From Endobacterium cereale (GTDB lineage Bacteria; Pseudomonadota; Alphaproteobacteria; Rhizobiales; Rhizobiaceae): a DNA stretch of 64,000 nucleotides. Below, in pieces: positions 36,101 to 43,604 of this stretch; positions within the stretch are counted from its first letter, which is position 1; the number at the start of each line of letters is the position of its first letter. The DNA is taken from NCBI RefSeq assembly GCF_009617585.1, contig NZ_WIXI01000022.1, positions 124,001-188,000 of the forward strand, written 5' to 3'. Position numbers and translations under genes: made by a program. Under the pieces are notes generated by a model, which made no database searches, was not told where the DNA came from, and saw only the letters and a program-made list of their open reading frames with translations.

Positions 36101-39100
36101 CTGACAGCACCGAAAGCGGAGACGCTATCGGTCGCAGTGATGGTGAAGGAGGACGTCCCAAGCACGGTCGGTGTGCCGGACAGAAGACCACCCGTCGACA
36201 GATTGAGACCAGCAGGCAACGCGCCCGTGGTGACTGCATAGGAATAGCTGCCATTGCCACCAGAGGCCGTGATTTGTTGCGAATAGGCACTGTTGAGCGT
36301 GGCAAAAGGCAAGCTGCCGGTTGCCGGTGAAAAAACGAATGTCGGGACTGCCACCGTCACCGATACGGTGGCAGGCGCCGAGATGCCGGCGCTATTGGTC
36401 GCGGTATACGTAAAACTGTCCGGACCGAAATAGGCCGCGTCGGGTGTATAGGTAATCGATGTTCCGCTCGCTGTGGCCGTGCCATTCGTCGCCTGCATAT
36501 CCACGGCGACCGATGCAGCGACGCCACCCGTGATGTTGAGTGCTACGAGATTGTTGGTCGAGCCGATGGCAACCGTGGCGGAGGCAGGATTGGCGACCGG
36601 CTTCTGTTCGTTGATTGTCAGCGTATAGCTGGCCGTGCCCTTTGCACCATAAATATCCGTTGCCGTGACCTGGAAAGTGCTCGAACCTGCTGCAGTCGGC
36701 GTTCCGCTCAGAACGCCCGCAGGCGAAAGTGTCAAGCCGGATGGCAGAGCGCCGCCTGAAATCATGAAGGAATAAGCGTCCGTGCCGCCTGTTGCGGTGA
36801 AGGACTGATTGTAGAAGATGCCGTTGACACCGCTCGGCAAGGCACCCGTAACCGGATTGAGAACCAGCACCGGTGCCGTCACGGTAATGGTCACGGTGGC
36901 GGGGTCGGATGTTCCGCCGGCATTGATGGCCCTGTATGTAAAGCTGTCGGAACCCGAATAACCCGCCGTCGGTGCATAGGTGATCGACGTACCGGATGCC
37001 ACGGCATTGCCATGGGCGCCATTGGTTTCCACGGCAACGCCCGTCAACGCGGTACCGGTGATATCCAGCGTTATGCCGTTGTTCACACTGTTTGCGGCTA
37101 CTGTGGCAACGGAGGGATTGGCGACCGGTGCGGCGAGATATGTGAACTGGATGGCGGTACCGCTGGTTCCCCCCAAAGTCGTGACAGCAACACCCACTGC
37201 TCCGGCGGTACCTGCTGGGGATTGCGCCGTAATCGTATCGGCATCGACGACGACGACATTACTGGCTGGCGCCGAACCGAATGCGACCGTGGCACCGGAA
37301 GTGAACCCGGTGCCGGAAATCGTAACCGGCGTACCAGCTGCCAAGGGTCCTGATGCAGGCATGATTGAAGTGACGGTCGGAACGGCGAGATAGGTATAGG
37401 CACCTGCGCCGGTAATACTGGCGCCTCCGGCAGTCGTGACCACGACATCGACAGGTGCCGCAATGCTACCGGCCGGTACGGTCACGGTCATCTGCGTGTC
37501 GCTGTTGGCTGTCACCGTGCCCGGCGCCCCCGCAAACGTCACCGAAACGGGATCGGAGAGCCCGGAGCCAGTTATGACAACACTATTATTGCCGGCCAAT
37601 GGCCCGGTTGACGGAGAAATGCCTGAGATGACCGGCACGCCACGATAGATATAGGAACCGGCCGGGACGCTTCCGCCCGGTGTTTTGACGACGATGGGAA
37701 CCGCCCCCGCTGCGTGCGGCGGCGCCGTGATTGTGATCTGGTTTGCGGTATTGACCGTGACAGGGACAGTTGTCCCGTCAAAGGTCACCAACGCGTCTGA
37801 CAGATTGGTGCCGGCAATGGTGACATTGTTTCCGCCGCCAACCGACCCCTCTGTCGGCGTAACATTGGTGACTTCAGGCGCTGTGACATAGGTGTATGAG
37901 CTACCGCCACCGGTTCCACCGAGCGCCGTGACGGTAACGCTGACTGAGCCGGCCATGCCGGCCGGCACTTGCGCTTCGATCTCGTTGGCATCAGTGACAG
38001 TATAGACGGTTACCGCACTGGTGCCGAATTGCACGCCGGTGACATCGATGAAATTGTTGCCGCTAATGGTAATGTCCTCGCCGCCATCCAATGGCCCCCG
38101 CGCGGGCGTCAGCGACGAAACGACAGGCGACCCGACATAGGTGAATATCGAGGCAGCGCCCGCCGTGCTGGTGCCGCCGACAGTGGTCACGGTCACAGGG
38201 ACATTGCCGGCGGATCCGGCCGGTGCCACGGCCGTGATCTGCGTATCGCTGTTGACCTGATAGCTGGCTGCCCCCGTAGAGCCGAAAGATACGCCGTTAG
38301 GCCCCGTGGCGCCGGTGAACGCCGTACCGGTGATAACGACGGACACATTGCCTGTCGTCGATGACCTGGCGGGTGAAACCGATGTCACCGCAGGCAAAGC
38401 GATATAGGTGTAGGATCCGGCCGGCGATTGTCCTCCGCCGGTTCGCGCCACCGAAACGCTGGTTGCACCTGCAGCACCGGGCGGAACACGCACTGAAATC
38501 TGGTTGGGGCTGACGAGTGTAAAGTCCGTCGTCACATTTCCGCCGAACGCAACGGTTTCAACGGCGGCCATGCCTGACCCGGTAATCGTGACGGTGTTCC
38601 CACCGAGCACAGACCCTGTCGCGGGGGACAGGGATGAAACAGAAGTCACGCCCCCAAAGCAGATCAATCTGACACGCACCGAACCCGTGGCGATCGTTGG
38701 TCCACTACTGAAACCACCAAAAGCATAAAATTCGTAATCTGCGCCTGATGGAAGCTCAAAGATGCCCGATATGTTGATGTCGGCACCAATCGCCCTGACG
38801 TATGTGTCACCTATGTTGCTGTTGTAAAATTGCGTACCGGCGGGTGTCGGATAGGACGGGTCCAGTTCCTCTGGTGAACTGCCGAAAGTCTGCACGTCAT
38901 AGCGCATCGCCTCGTTAGGGTCGAAACCGGTCGCCTCGTATTCGTCATCCTCATCCGGTCCAAACGTCTGCCAATTTCCCCAAGAAGCAGTCAAAGCATC
39001 GCATGCCGCCGATGCCCGCGCTGCCTGGGCGCCCGCGAGCAGCATGATCAACATACATAGCGCCGTCATCACGCGGCTCAGCCACGTTCCCATGGCGTTT

Positions 39101-39132
39101 TGCCCCTGCACTTCACGGTCATGTCGCTGCAT
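33154..39132 (-). CDS. Giant autotransporter with IPT/TIG and cadherin-like/putative-Ig repeats
   Basis: 1,992 residues. After an extended signal peptide (cleavage near residue 41) and a Cys-containing head (43-160), six IPT/TIG modules follow (about 162-680; e.g. VTSVSSLSPATGSVLGGNTVTITGSGM), then four ~178-residue units (680-1395), each a cadherin-like module (SATVAIGSTNN..GTATASGTSITYTPDAAYFGPDSFTYTATNSAG) plus a putative-Ig He_PIG module (GALPAGLNLSTGGLLSGTPT), two more He_PIG modules (to ~1580), a spacer, and an autotransporter beta-barrel (~1690-1992) ending in RMSTRF with terminal Phe. It should be exposed at the cell surface; adhesion is inferred. An ATG at 39093 with AGGGG upstream is an alternative start. 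The collar-domain gene lies just upstream in the same direction. Confidence 0.92.
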   Translation of the reverse strand: MQRHDREVQGQNAMGTWLSRVMTALCMLIMLLAGAQAARASAACDALTASWGNWQTFGPDEDDEYEATGFDPNEAMRYDVQTFGSSPEELDPSYPTPAGTQFYNSNIGDTYVRAIGADINISGIFELPSGADYEFYAFGGFSSGPTIATGSVRVRLICFGGVTSVSSLSPATGSVLGGNTVTITGSGMAAVETVAFGGNVTTDFTLVSPNQISVRVPPGAAGATSVSVARTGGGQSPAGSYTYIALPAVTSVSPARSSTTGNVSVVITGTAFTGATGPNGVSFGSTGAASYQVNSDTQITAVAPAGSAGNVPVTVTTVGGTSTAGAASIFTYVGSPVVSSLTPARGPLDGGEDITISGNNFIDVTGVQFGTSAVTVYTVTDANEIEAQVPAGMAGSVSVTVTALGGTGGGSSYTYVTAPEVTNVTPTEGSVGGGNNVTIAGTNLSDALVTFDGTTVPVTVNTANQITITAPPHAAGAVPIVVKTPGGSVPAGSYIYRGVPVISGISPSTGPLAGNNSVVITGSGLSDPVSVTFAGAPGTVTANSDTQMTVTVPAGSIAAPVDVVVTTAGGASITGAGAYTYLAVPTVTSIMPASGPLAAGTPVTISGTGFTSGATVAFGSAPASNVVVVDADTITAQSPAGTAGAVGVAVTTLGGTSGTAIQFTYLAAPVANPSVATVAANSVNNGITLDITGTALTGVAVETNGAHGNAVASGTSITYAPTAGYSGSDSFTYRAINAGGTSDPATVTITVTAPVLVLNPVTGALPSGVNGIFYNQSFTATGGTDAYSFMISGGALPSGLTLSPAGVLSGTPTAAGSSTFQVTATDIYGAKGTASYTLTINEQKPVANPASATVAIGSTNNLVALNITGGVAASVAVDMQATNGTATASGTSITYTPDAAYFGPDSFTYTATNSAGISAPATVSVTVAVPTFVFSPATGSLPFATLNSAYSQQITASGGNGSYSYAVTTGALPAGLNLSTGGLLSGTPTVLGTSSFTITATDSVSAFGAVSYTLEVVLPLPLASDLPFSIAANSSATAVPLALSGGVASSVAVFDTASHGTATAAGTAITYEPTAGYSGSDTFTYTATNSSGTSAPATVTVTVSAPTLSLSPVTGALPLGKVGSFYNQPFVASAGTAPYSYVVTGGTLPAGLVLDLSTGALAGTPTTAGVSNFTVTATDFYGATGSSVYALDIAEQSPVANPVTANVVRGSADNPIALNITGGTATSVAVTTAPSNGTFSVAGTAITYTPSSGFVGTDSFAYTASNISGTSAPATVSIIVTNPIITLAPTAGSLPDGTVGDAYAQMFSASGGTAPYDFAVSSGSLPPGLAIAPGSNMIAGMPTAAGSYSLSVTATDAGGATGTVAYSMRVLAAALVLSPPTASGLPPATTGLAYSYTGITVTGGSGTASFAAAGLPPGLVMTTGGAINGTPTATGSYSLEVTATDTAGAIAMATYELTVNAGAGTFVFSPAGGALPQAMVGEAYSQDISANGGTAPLIYRLDGGSLPPGLVLNVSNGDLNGPLSTEAAPGAYSFTIGVSDAAGVTGSASFTLQVQPRSVSVDNKEVTVPVGGTPPNVYLNSGATGGPFVDAILGTVLPPSAGTAEIIRGELAQAGPVAPSGFYLRFTPNPAFSGRAVVGYQLISAFGASNVGTVAYNLNFNATMVADDIDELVHDFVRTRQSLLSSTIRVPGLLERRRMENARDPVTLRMSPQEDGMRAAFSTSLAQMEAARDRSDGLEAAEPRRFNIWLDGAIRANGRGNNDKEDDRWGSFALLSVGMDYLLSDRALIGVSAHFDRMTDPADEDAELTGNGWFAGPYVSMEIAKGVFFDTSLLYGGSWNDIDTPFFDGKFDTTRWMWDGSLKGEWYLDQAMVVTPKLRAVYLTETVKDYAVSNDAGDRLLLEGFSMEQLRASIGAEIERRIVLSNGMVLTPRLGGTVGFAGLDGEGTFATVTAGASLQTETAWMFDFALLFDIEGEGGVSVGARARMSTRF

Positions 39133-39192
39133 ATGTTACCCTGTCGCTGGCGAGGCATCACCACCTCAACACAACCCAAGGTATAATAATCC

Positions 39193-39204
39193 TATGCGCG
39201 CATA
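39193..39204. promoter_or_regulatory. Palindrome upstream of the autotransporter gene
   Basis: TATGCGCGCATA is a perfect 12-base palindrome centred 67 bases upstream of the autotransporter ATG, in an AT-rich stretch. It could be an operator; no known regulator motif was recognised. Confidence 0.35.
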
Positions 39205-39264
39205 AATACGCTCGACATCCATTGGTTACATTATTTTTTCCTTATATCTTTATTGCAACAGTCA

Positions 39265-39294
39265 CCGGCGGAAGGCCTGAACTGCTTCCGCCGG
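39265..39294 (-). terminator. Hairpin after the collar-domain gene
   Basis: A perfect 10-bp stem CCGGCGGAAG (39265-39274) with CTTCCGCCGG (39285-39294) directly after the collar gene stop. The minus-strand tail is not a T run, so termination is possible but may be incomplete, allowing read-through into the autotransporter gene. Confidence 0.5.
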
Positions 39295-39300
39295 AACGTG

Positions 39301-40128
39301 TCACGGTCGTGGGGGGAAAAGCCCATTTACGAGGATGCATTGCGTCAGGCCCAGTCCCGGCGACTGTGTCACCAAGGGCACCGGGCCGCCAGTGTTGGGG
39401 CCTACTGCCACCGTGCCACCCGTAATGCCGGAATTGACACTGAACGTGATTTCGGGATGACCGGGCGTGCCGGTGAGGTTGGTTGATACACCACCGAGAG
39501 GGACGGCATCAGCGGTCGAGGTCGAGGGGACATAGATGTTGGCGCCTCCGCCGCCACTGCCGCCATTGCCAAGAAACGCGCCCGAGGTGATGGTACCCGC
39601 ACCATTCGCCATCTTGCCCGCAAAACTGGCGTTCACGGCCAGATCGCCTGTCTTGGCGGGGATGGTGACCGTTTGCGAAGCGCCGCCTCCGGTGCCGGTG
39701 AAGGTGGCGGGATGCGTGTGCGGCGGCAGATTTTGTGGAACGAGCGTAACGGCCGATTGGCCAAATACCTGTCCAAGCGCGACCGGATCAAGGCCCGGTC
39801 CCTGGCCGCTGCCAACCACGCTGCGCGATTGCAGGTTCGGCAAACCGAAAGTGGTGCTGCCATTGCCGCCATAGGTGGTGCCGAGCAAGGCGAATAGCGC
39901 GGTATTTGTATTGACTGCCAGAATGGCACCATTGGCCGGAAGGAAATCGCGCGGGCAGTAACTGGATGCAAAAGTGCAGACGGAGCCGATATAGCTTTCA
40001 GGACCACATGCCATCGCCTGGCGAGGGCTGGCAACGACCGCTGCCCCGGCGCCAAGGACGCTGACGGTTATGGCCAGTGCATTCAATCCCGCCAGCGATC
40101 GGTGGGTCGTCAAGGTTGAGAACCGCAT
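39301..40128 (-). CDS. Secreted phage tail-collar domain protein (MdpB-like)
   Basis: The 275-residue product has a clear signal peptide (MRFSTLTTHRSLAGLNALAITVSVLGAGAAVVASPRQAMA) followed by the tail-collar domain: ESYIGSVCTFASSYCPRDFLPANGAILAVNTNTALFALLGTTYGGNGSTTFGLPNLQSRSVVGSGQGPGL, the W/F-PANG..L......LF.LLGT.YGGdG..TF.LPnL.gR hallmark. A Gly/Ser/Thr-rich fibre-like region (SGGGGANIYV...) and a C-terminal LGLTQCILVNGLFPPR box follow. Cysteines may form disulfides. GAGGAG precedes the ATG by six bases. Non-phage collar proteins of this type occur in many bacteria; function unknown. No phage genes are nearby. Confidence 0.9.
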   Translation of the reverse strand: MRFSTLTTHRSLAGLNALAITVSVLGAGAAVVASPRQAMACGPESYIGSVCTFASSYCPRDFLPANGAILAVNTNTALFALLGTTYGGNGSTTFGLPNLQSRSVVGSGQGPGLDPVALGQVFGQSAVTLVPQNLPPHTHPATFTGTGGGASQTVTIPAKTGDLAVNASFAGKMANGAGTITSGAFLGNGGSGGGGANIYVPSTSTADAVPLGGVSTNLTGTPGHPEITFSVNSGITGGTVAVGPNTGGPVPLVTQSPGLGLTQCILVNGLFPPRP

Positions 40129-40272
40129 GTCTTCTCCTCTTATGCCGCCATAGCAGCGGGCGATGTGCCCTGCCTCGGTCAGCGCAAGCGGAATGTACAT
40201 CAGCTACCCATCTCAACAACCTATCACATACATATGTTTACCTACATAACTGTGAGTTGTTTTTTGACTTCT

Positions 40273-40491
40273 TTAGTGCCGGATGCCGGGATCGTCGGCA
40301 AGCGCATCATGGCGCTTCAACTGCTCAATGGCGGACAAGGCCTCGTTCGCCGACCAACCGGCACGGATTGCAGCGTTAAGCAATTTGGCTTCCGCTTCAA
40401 CTTCCAGCTTGAGGTAAAGCGGTTCGAGCGCTTCCTGAACCGTCAGCAGATGTTCGTCGGGCGGTACAATGTTGTCAAATTGCGTTGCCAT
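40273..40491 (-). CDS. Small acidic protein of unknown function
   Basis: A 72-residue frame, MATQFDNIVPPDEHLLTVQEALEPLYLKLEVEAEAKLLNAAIRAGWSANEALSAIEQLKRHDALADD, with GGGAG about ten bases before its ATG. The composition is a regular helical, acidic protein rather than shadow-like. It lies upstream of the collar gene in the same direction with 144 bases between. No family is recognised. Confidence 0.62.
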   Translation of the reverse strand: MATQFDNIVPPDEHLLTVQEALEPLYLKLEVEAEAKLLNAAIRAGWSANEALSAIEQLKRHDALADDPGIRH

Positions 40492-40756
40492 GATTCACTG
40501 TCTCCCTCTTTCATCGTTTTGGGTAAGAAGATTAAACTGGGCGGCGCGAAAACAGTTCCCTAAAAATTGTGCGAACGGATCGGGCGTAACGTCAACACGC
40601 CGTGATCAAGTATTCACGTTCGTTATTGCAAATGACGCGGTCCGAATTAGCGAAAGATTCAGCGATGACGAATATGGTCCGATGTCATCGACGGACCGGG
40701 GGCAGAAAATCTCGCCGCGTGACGACCATGACGGTCCAGTGAAAGGATTTTTATAC

Positions 40757-41008
40757 ATGTCCGATTATGCGAACAACATACGCAGCTTCATCGCAGAAAA
40801 TTTTCTGTTTCGCGCGGATGCCGAAATTGCAGACGATCAATCCCTGCTCGATAGCGGCGTCATGGATTCAACAGGTGTTCTGGAGCTAATTGCCTATCTC
40901 GAAAGCACCTATGGCATCCGTGTCGCCGACGAAGAGATTATCCCCGACAACCTCGACAGCATCTCGAAGGTCACCGCTTATCTGACGTCGAAGAAGATCG
41001 CCGCCTGA
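40757..41008 (+). CDS. Acyl carrier protein
   Basis: An 83-residue acidic helical protein with the phosphopantetheine site Ser in LLDSGVMDSTGVLELIAYLESTYGIRVADEEIIPDNLDSISKVTAYL, a dedicated carrier protein distinct from the AcpP consensus DSLDTVEL (here DSTGVLEL). It presumably holds acyl or aminoacyl groups as thioesters on a phosphopantetheine arm. The AMP-forming ligase starts 29 bases downstream, and a NadE-like gene follows, making a three-gene operon. AAAGGA precedes the ATG. Confidence 0.92.
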   Translation: MSDYANNIRSFIAENFLFRADAEIADDQSLLDSGVMDSTGVLELIAYLESTYGIRVADEEIIPDNLDSISKVTAYLTSKKIAA

Positions 41009-41037
41009 AAGGGCTGATCGCGGCCGGGGGAACGGGC

Positions 41038-42597
41038 GTGCGCATCGAAACTCTCACTGCAAAAAACCGGTCGGACCGCGCTGACAAGACAGCGGTGGTG
41101 GGCGGTGACATGCGCCTGACCTACGGCGATGTCGATCGCCACTCATCGCAACTTGCGGCACAGTTACAGAGGTCTTGCACCGGTCGCGGCGACCGCATTG
41201 TCCTTCTTCTCGACAATTGCGGCGAAGCGGTCGTTTCTTTCTTCGCTGCATGGAAACTCGGTGGGATCGCCTGCCCGCTGCATCCATCCATCAAGGCCGA
41301 AAAGCTTACAGAGATTTTTCGCAGCATCGAACCGGTCGCAATCATCGCGCACGCCAGATTGCTGCCAGTCGTGGAAATCGCCTGCGCGCTTTACGGTCAA
41401 CGTCCGATGGTCATTGGCGTACAGGCAGGTGCCGACGACAACAGCAATGTATTGCGCTTCAACGAGCTAGTCACCAGCAACGCGGGTTTTGATCCGCCGG
41501 TCGGCCTCGGCGAAAACGACCTGGCGTTGTTGATCCACACATCCGGCTCCACCGGACGCCCCAAAGGTGTGATGCTGAGCCACGCCAACATTGCGGCGGC
41601 CTGCACCTCGATTGCAGGTTATTTGGAAAACACCGAGAACGATATCGTCCTCAGCGTCCTGCCGCTGTCGCATGGTTACGGCATTACCCAGATGGTCACC
41701 ATGGCCATGGTGGGCGGCACGCTGGTTCTCGAAAAGAGTTTCGCCTTTCCGCGGGTCATCCTGTCACGGCTGCAGACTGAAAACGTGACCGGCTTCCCGC
41801 TGGTGCCGGCCATGGCGGCGCTGTTTGCCGGCATGCCGGATCTTTCGGCGCAAGCCGTGCCACATCTGCGCTATATGACGAATGCTGCTGCCGGCATGCC
41901 GCCAACCACGACCGAACGGCTTCAAGCATGCCTGCCGCAAACGTCGCTTTACCTGATGTATGGCCAGACGGAATGCCTGCGCACCGCCTATCTGGCGCCG
42001 CACGAGGTGGCGCGTCGGCCGCTTTCGGTTGGCCATGCCATTCCCGGTACGCGTGTTTCAATTGTTGACGACAACGGCCAGCTCGTAGCGTCAGGGGAAA
42101 CCGGCGAACTGGTTGTGGAAGGCCCGCATGTGATGGGCGGTTACTGGCGAGACGACGTCGCGACATCTGCTGCCCTGCGCCCAGGCCCCAACGGCCCCCG
42201 CCTGCATACCGGCGACCTGTTTCGTACCGATGAAGATGGTTTCCTCCACTTTGTCTCCCGCCGCGACGACATCATCAAGACACGCGGGGAAAAGGTCAGC
42301 CCGCAGGAAGTGGAGCGTGTGCTCTACGCCCTGCCGGGCGTGCTGGAAGCTGCCGTCGAGGGCGTGGACGATCCGGTTTTCGGACAGGTGATCAAGGCGC
42401 ATGTGGCCGCCGATCCGTCAGCCGGCCTGAGCGAACGGCTGATCCAGCGCCACTGCGCCACGCATCTGGAAGATTTCATGGTTCCCAAACTGGTGGAATT
42501 TCACGAGGCCCTGCCGAAGACGGCAACGGGCAAAATTCGCCTCAACGCTGCGGATGCAGCCGAGGCCAAGGAAAACAGAGAGAGCAGGATAGCGTGA
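41038..42597 (+). CDS. AMP-forming acyl/aminoacyl ligase of the ACP operon
   Basis: A 519-residue adenylate-forming enzyme: A3 core HTSGSTGRPKGVMLSHANI, A5 YLMYGQTECLR, A7 GPRLHTGDLFRTDEDGFLHFVSRRDDIIKTRGEKVSPQEVERVL and A10 PKTATGKIR with the catalytic Lys. It activates a carboxylic acid as acyl-AMP and transfers it to a thiol; its position right after an ACP gene suggests loading of that ACP rather than CoA. Substrate unknown: the binding-pocket residues were not decoded. GTG start with GGGGG upstream. The stop overlaps the NadE-like ATG by one base (TGATG). Confidence 0.9.
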   Translation: MRIETLTAKNRSDRADKTAVVGGDMRLTYGDVDRHSSQLAAQLQRSCTGRGDRIVLLLDNCGEAVVSFFAAWKLGGIACPLHPSIKAEKLTEIFRSIEPVAIIAHARLLPVVEIACALYGQRPMVIGVQAGADDNSNVLRFNELVTSNAGFDPPVGLGENDLALLIHTSGSTGRPKGVMLSHANIAAACTSIAGYLENTENDIVLSVLPLSHGYGITQMVTMAMVGGTLVLEKSFAFPRVILSRLQTENVTGFPLVPAMAALFAGMPDLSAQAVPHLRYMTNAAAGMPPTTTERLQACLPQTSLYLMYGQTECLRTAYLAPHEVARRPLSVGHAIPGTRVSIVDDNGQLVASGETGELVVEGPHVMGGYWRDDVATSAALRPGPNGPRLHTGDLFRTDEDGFLHFVSRRDDIIKTRGEKVSPQEVERVLYALPGVLEAAVEGVDDPVFGQVIKAHVAADPSAGLSERLIQRHCATHLEDFMVPKLVEFHEALPKTATGKIRLNAADAAEAKENRESRIA

Positions 42598-43574
42598 TGG
42601 CAAATAACATGGGTTTCTCCACAGACAGCCTGAAGCTCGATGCGGAAGCCGAGATCGAACGCATCTGCGCCTGGCTGCGCGAAACGGTGGCGAAGGACCT
42701 GCGCAAACGCGGTGCAGTGCTCGGCATATCCGGTGGCATCGATTCCAGTGTGACTGCAGCGCTTTGCGCGAAAGCTTTCGGCCCGCAAAAAGTCATCGGC
42801 ATTTTTATGCCCGAACATGATAGCGATCCGGAAAGCCTGCGGCTCGGGCAGGCGCTGGCCGCCACGACCGGTGTCGAAACCGTGCTGGAGGATATCGGCC
42901 CGGCGCTGGCGGCTGCCGGTTGCTATACCCGCCGCGACGGTTTCATTCGTCAGGTCGTGCCGGAATTCGGCGAAGGCTGGGGCTGCAAGGTGGTGTTGGA
43001 AGACGCCCTGACCGGCCGTGGTTACAATATTTCCTGGCTGGTCGTTGCCAATCCGGCCGGCGAGCAGAGCCGTCACCGCATGCCGCTGGAAGTTTATCTC
43101 GGCATGATCGCGGCCGCGAACATGAAGCAGCGCACCCGCAAGCAGATCGAATATTACCATGCCGACCGGTTGAACTACGCGGTTGCCGGCACACCGAATC
43201 GGCTGGAATACGACCAGGGTTTCTTTGTGAAAAACGGCGACGGCGCCGCCGATTTCAAGCCGATCGCGCATCTCTACAAGACCCAGGTCTACCAGCTGGC
43301 CGAGGCACTTGGCGTGCCGGAGGAAATCCGCCGGCGCCCGCCGACCACCGACACATGGTCGCTGCCGCAGGGTCAGGACGAATATTATTTCTCCCTGCCC
43401 TATGACCGCATGGACCTCTGCCTCTATGCACTCGACAACGGCGTGTCACGGGAGGAAACCGGCGAGGTAACCGGCCTGACGCCGGATCAGGTGGATGCCG
43501 TGTGGCGCAATATCGCTTCCAAGCGCAAGGTGGCGGAATATCTGCATGCCGAGCCGAAAAAGCTGATCGACTGA
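42597..43574 (+). CDS. nadE: NH3-dependent NAD synthase-like enzyme (NadE type) in an ACP operon
   Basis: The 325-residue protein has the N-type ATP-pyrophosphatase P-loop LGISGGIDSSVTAALCAKAFG, FMPEHDSDPESLRLGQALA, and DFKPIAHLYKTQVYQLAEALGVPEEIRRRPPTTDTWSLPQGQDEYYFSLPYDRMDLCLYA, the NadE substrate region. No glutaminase domain is present, so ammonia is the nitrogen donor. Housekeeping NadE in this lineage is usually the larger glutamine-dependent form (known of the group, not seen here), and the operon with an ACP and ligase suggests an amide-forming or nucleotide-activating role other than NAD synthesis (inference). Confidence 0.85.
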   Translation: MANNMGFSTDSLKLDAEAEIERICAWLRETVAKDLRKRGAVLGISGGIDSSVTAALCAKAFGPQKVIGIFMPEHDSDPESLRLGQALAATTGVETVLEDIGPALAAAGCYTRRDGFIRQVVPEFGEGWGCKVVLEDALTGRGYNISWLVVANPAGEQSRHRMPLEVYLGMIAAANMKQRTRKQIEYYHADRLNYAVAGTPNRLEYDQGFFVKNGDGAADFKPIAHLYKTQVYQLAEALGVPEEIRRRPPTTDTWSLPQGQDEYYFSLPYDRMDLCLYALDNGVSREETGEVTGLTPDQVDAVWRNIASKRKVAEYLHAEPKKLID

Positions 43575-43604
43575 GATCTGCGGCCATTCGGCGACTGATT
43601 TGCG

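Noticed and set aside
33154..39132. TAAG motifs as LapG cleavage sites in the autotransporter, linking it to the LapG-like peptidase at 12922
   Set aside because: TAAG appears in the GTPTAAGS loops of the repeats, a common He_PIG loop sequence, and the protein is a type V rather than a LapA-type adhesin; the genes are 20 kb apart.
39301..40128. Prophage remnant
   Set aside because: The collar-domain protein has a signal peptide and no capsid, integrase, lysis or tail genes lie nearby.
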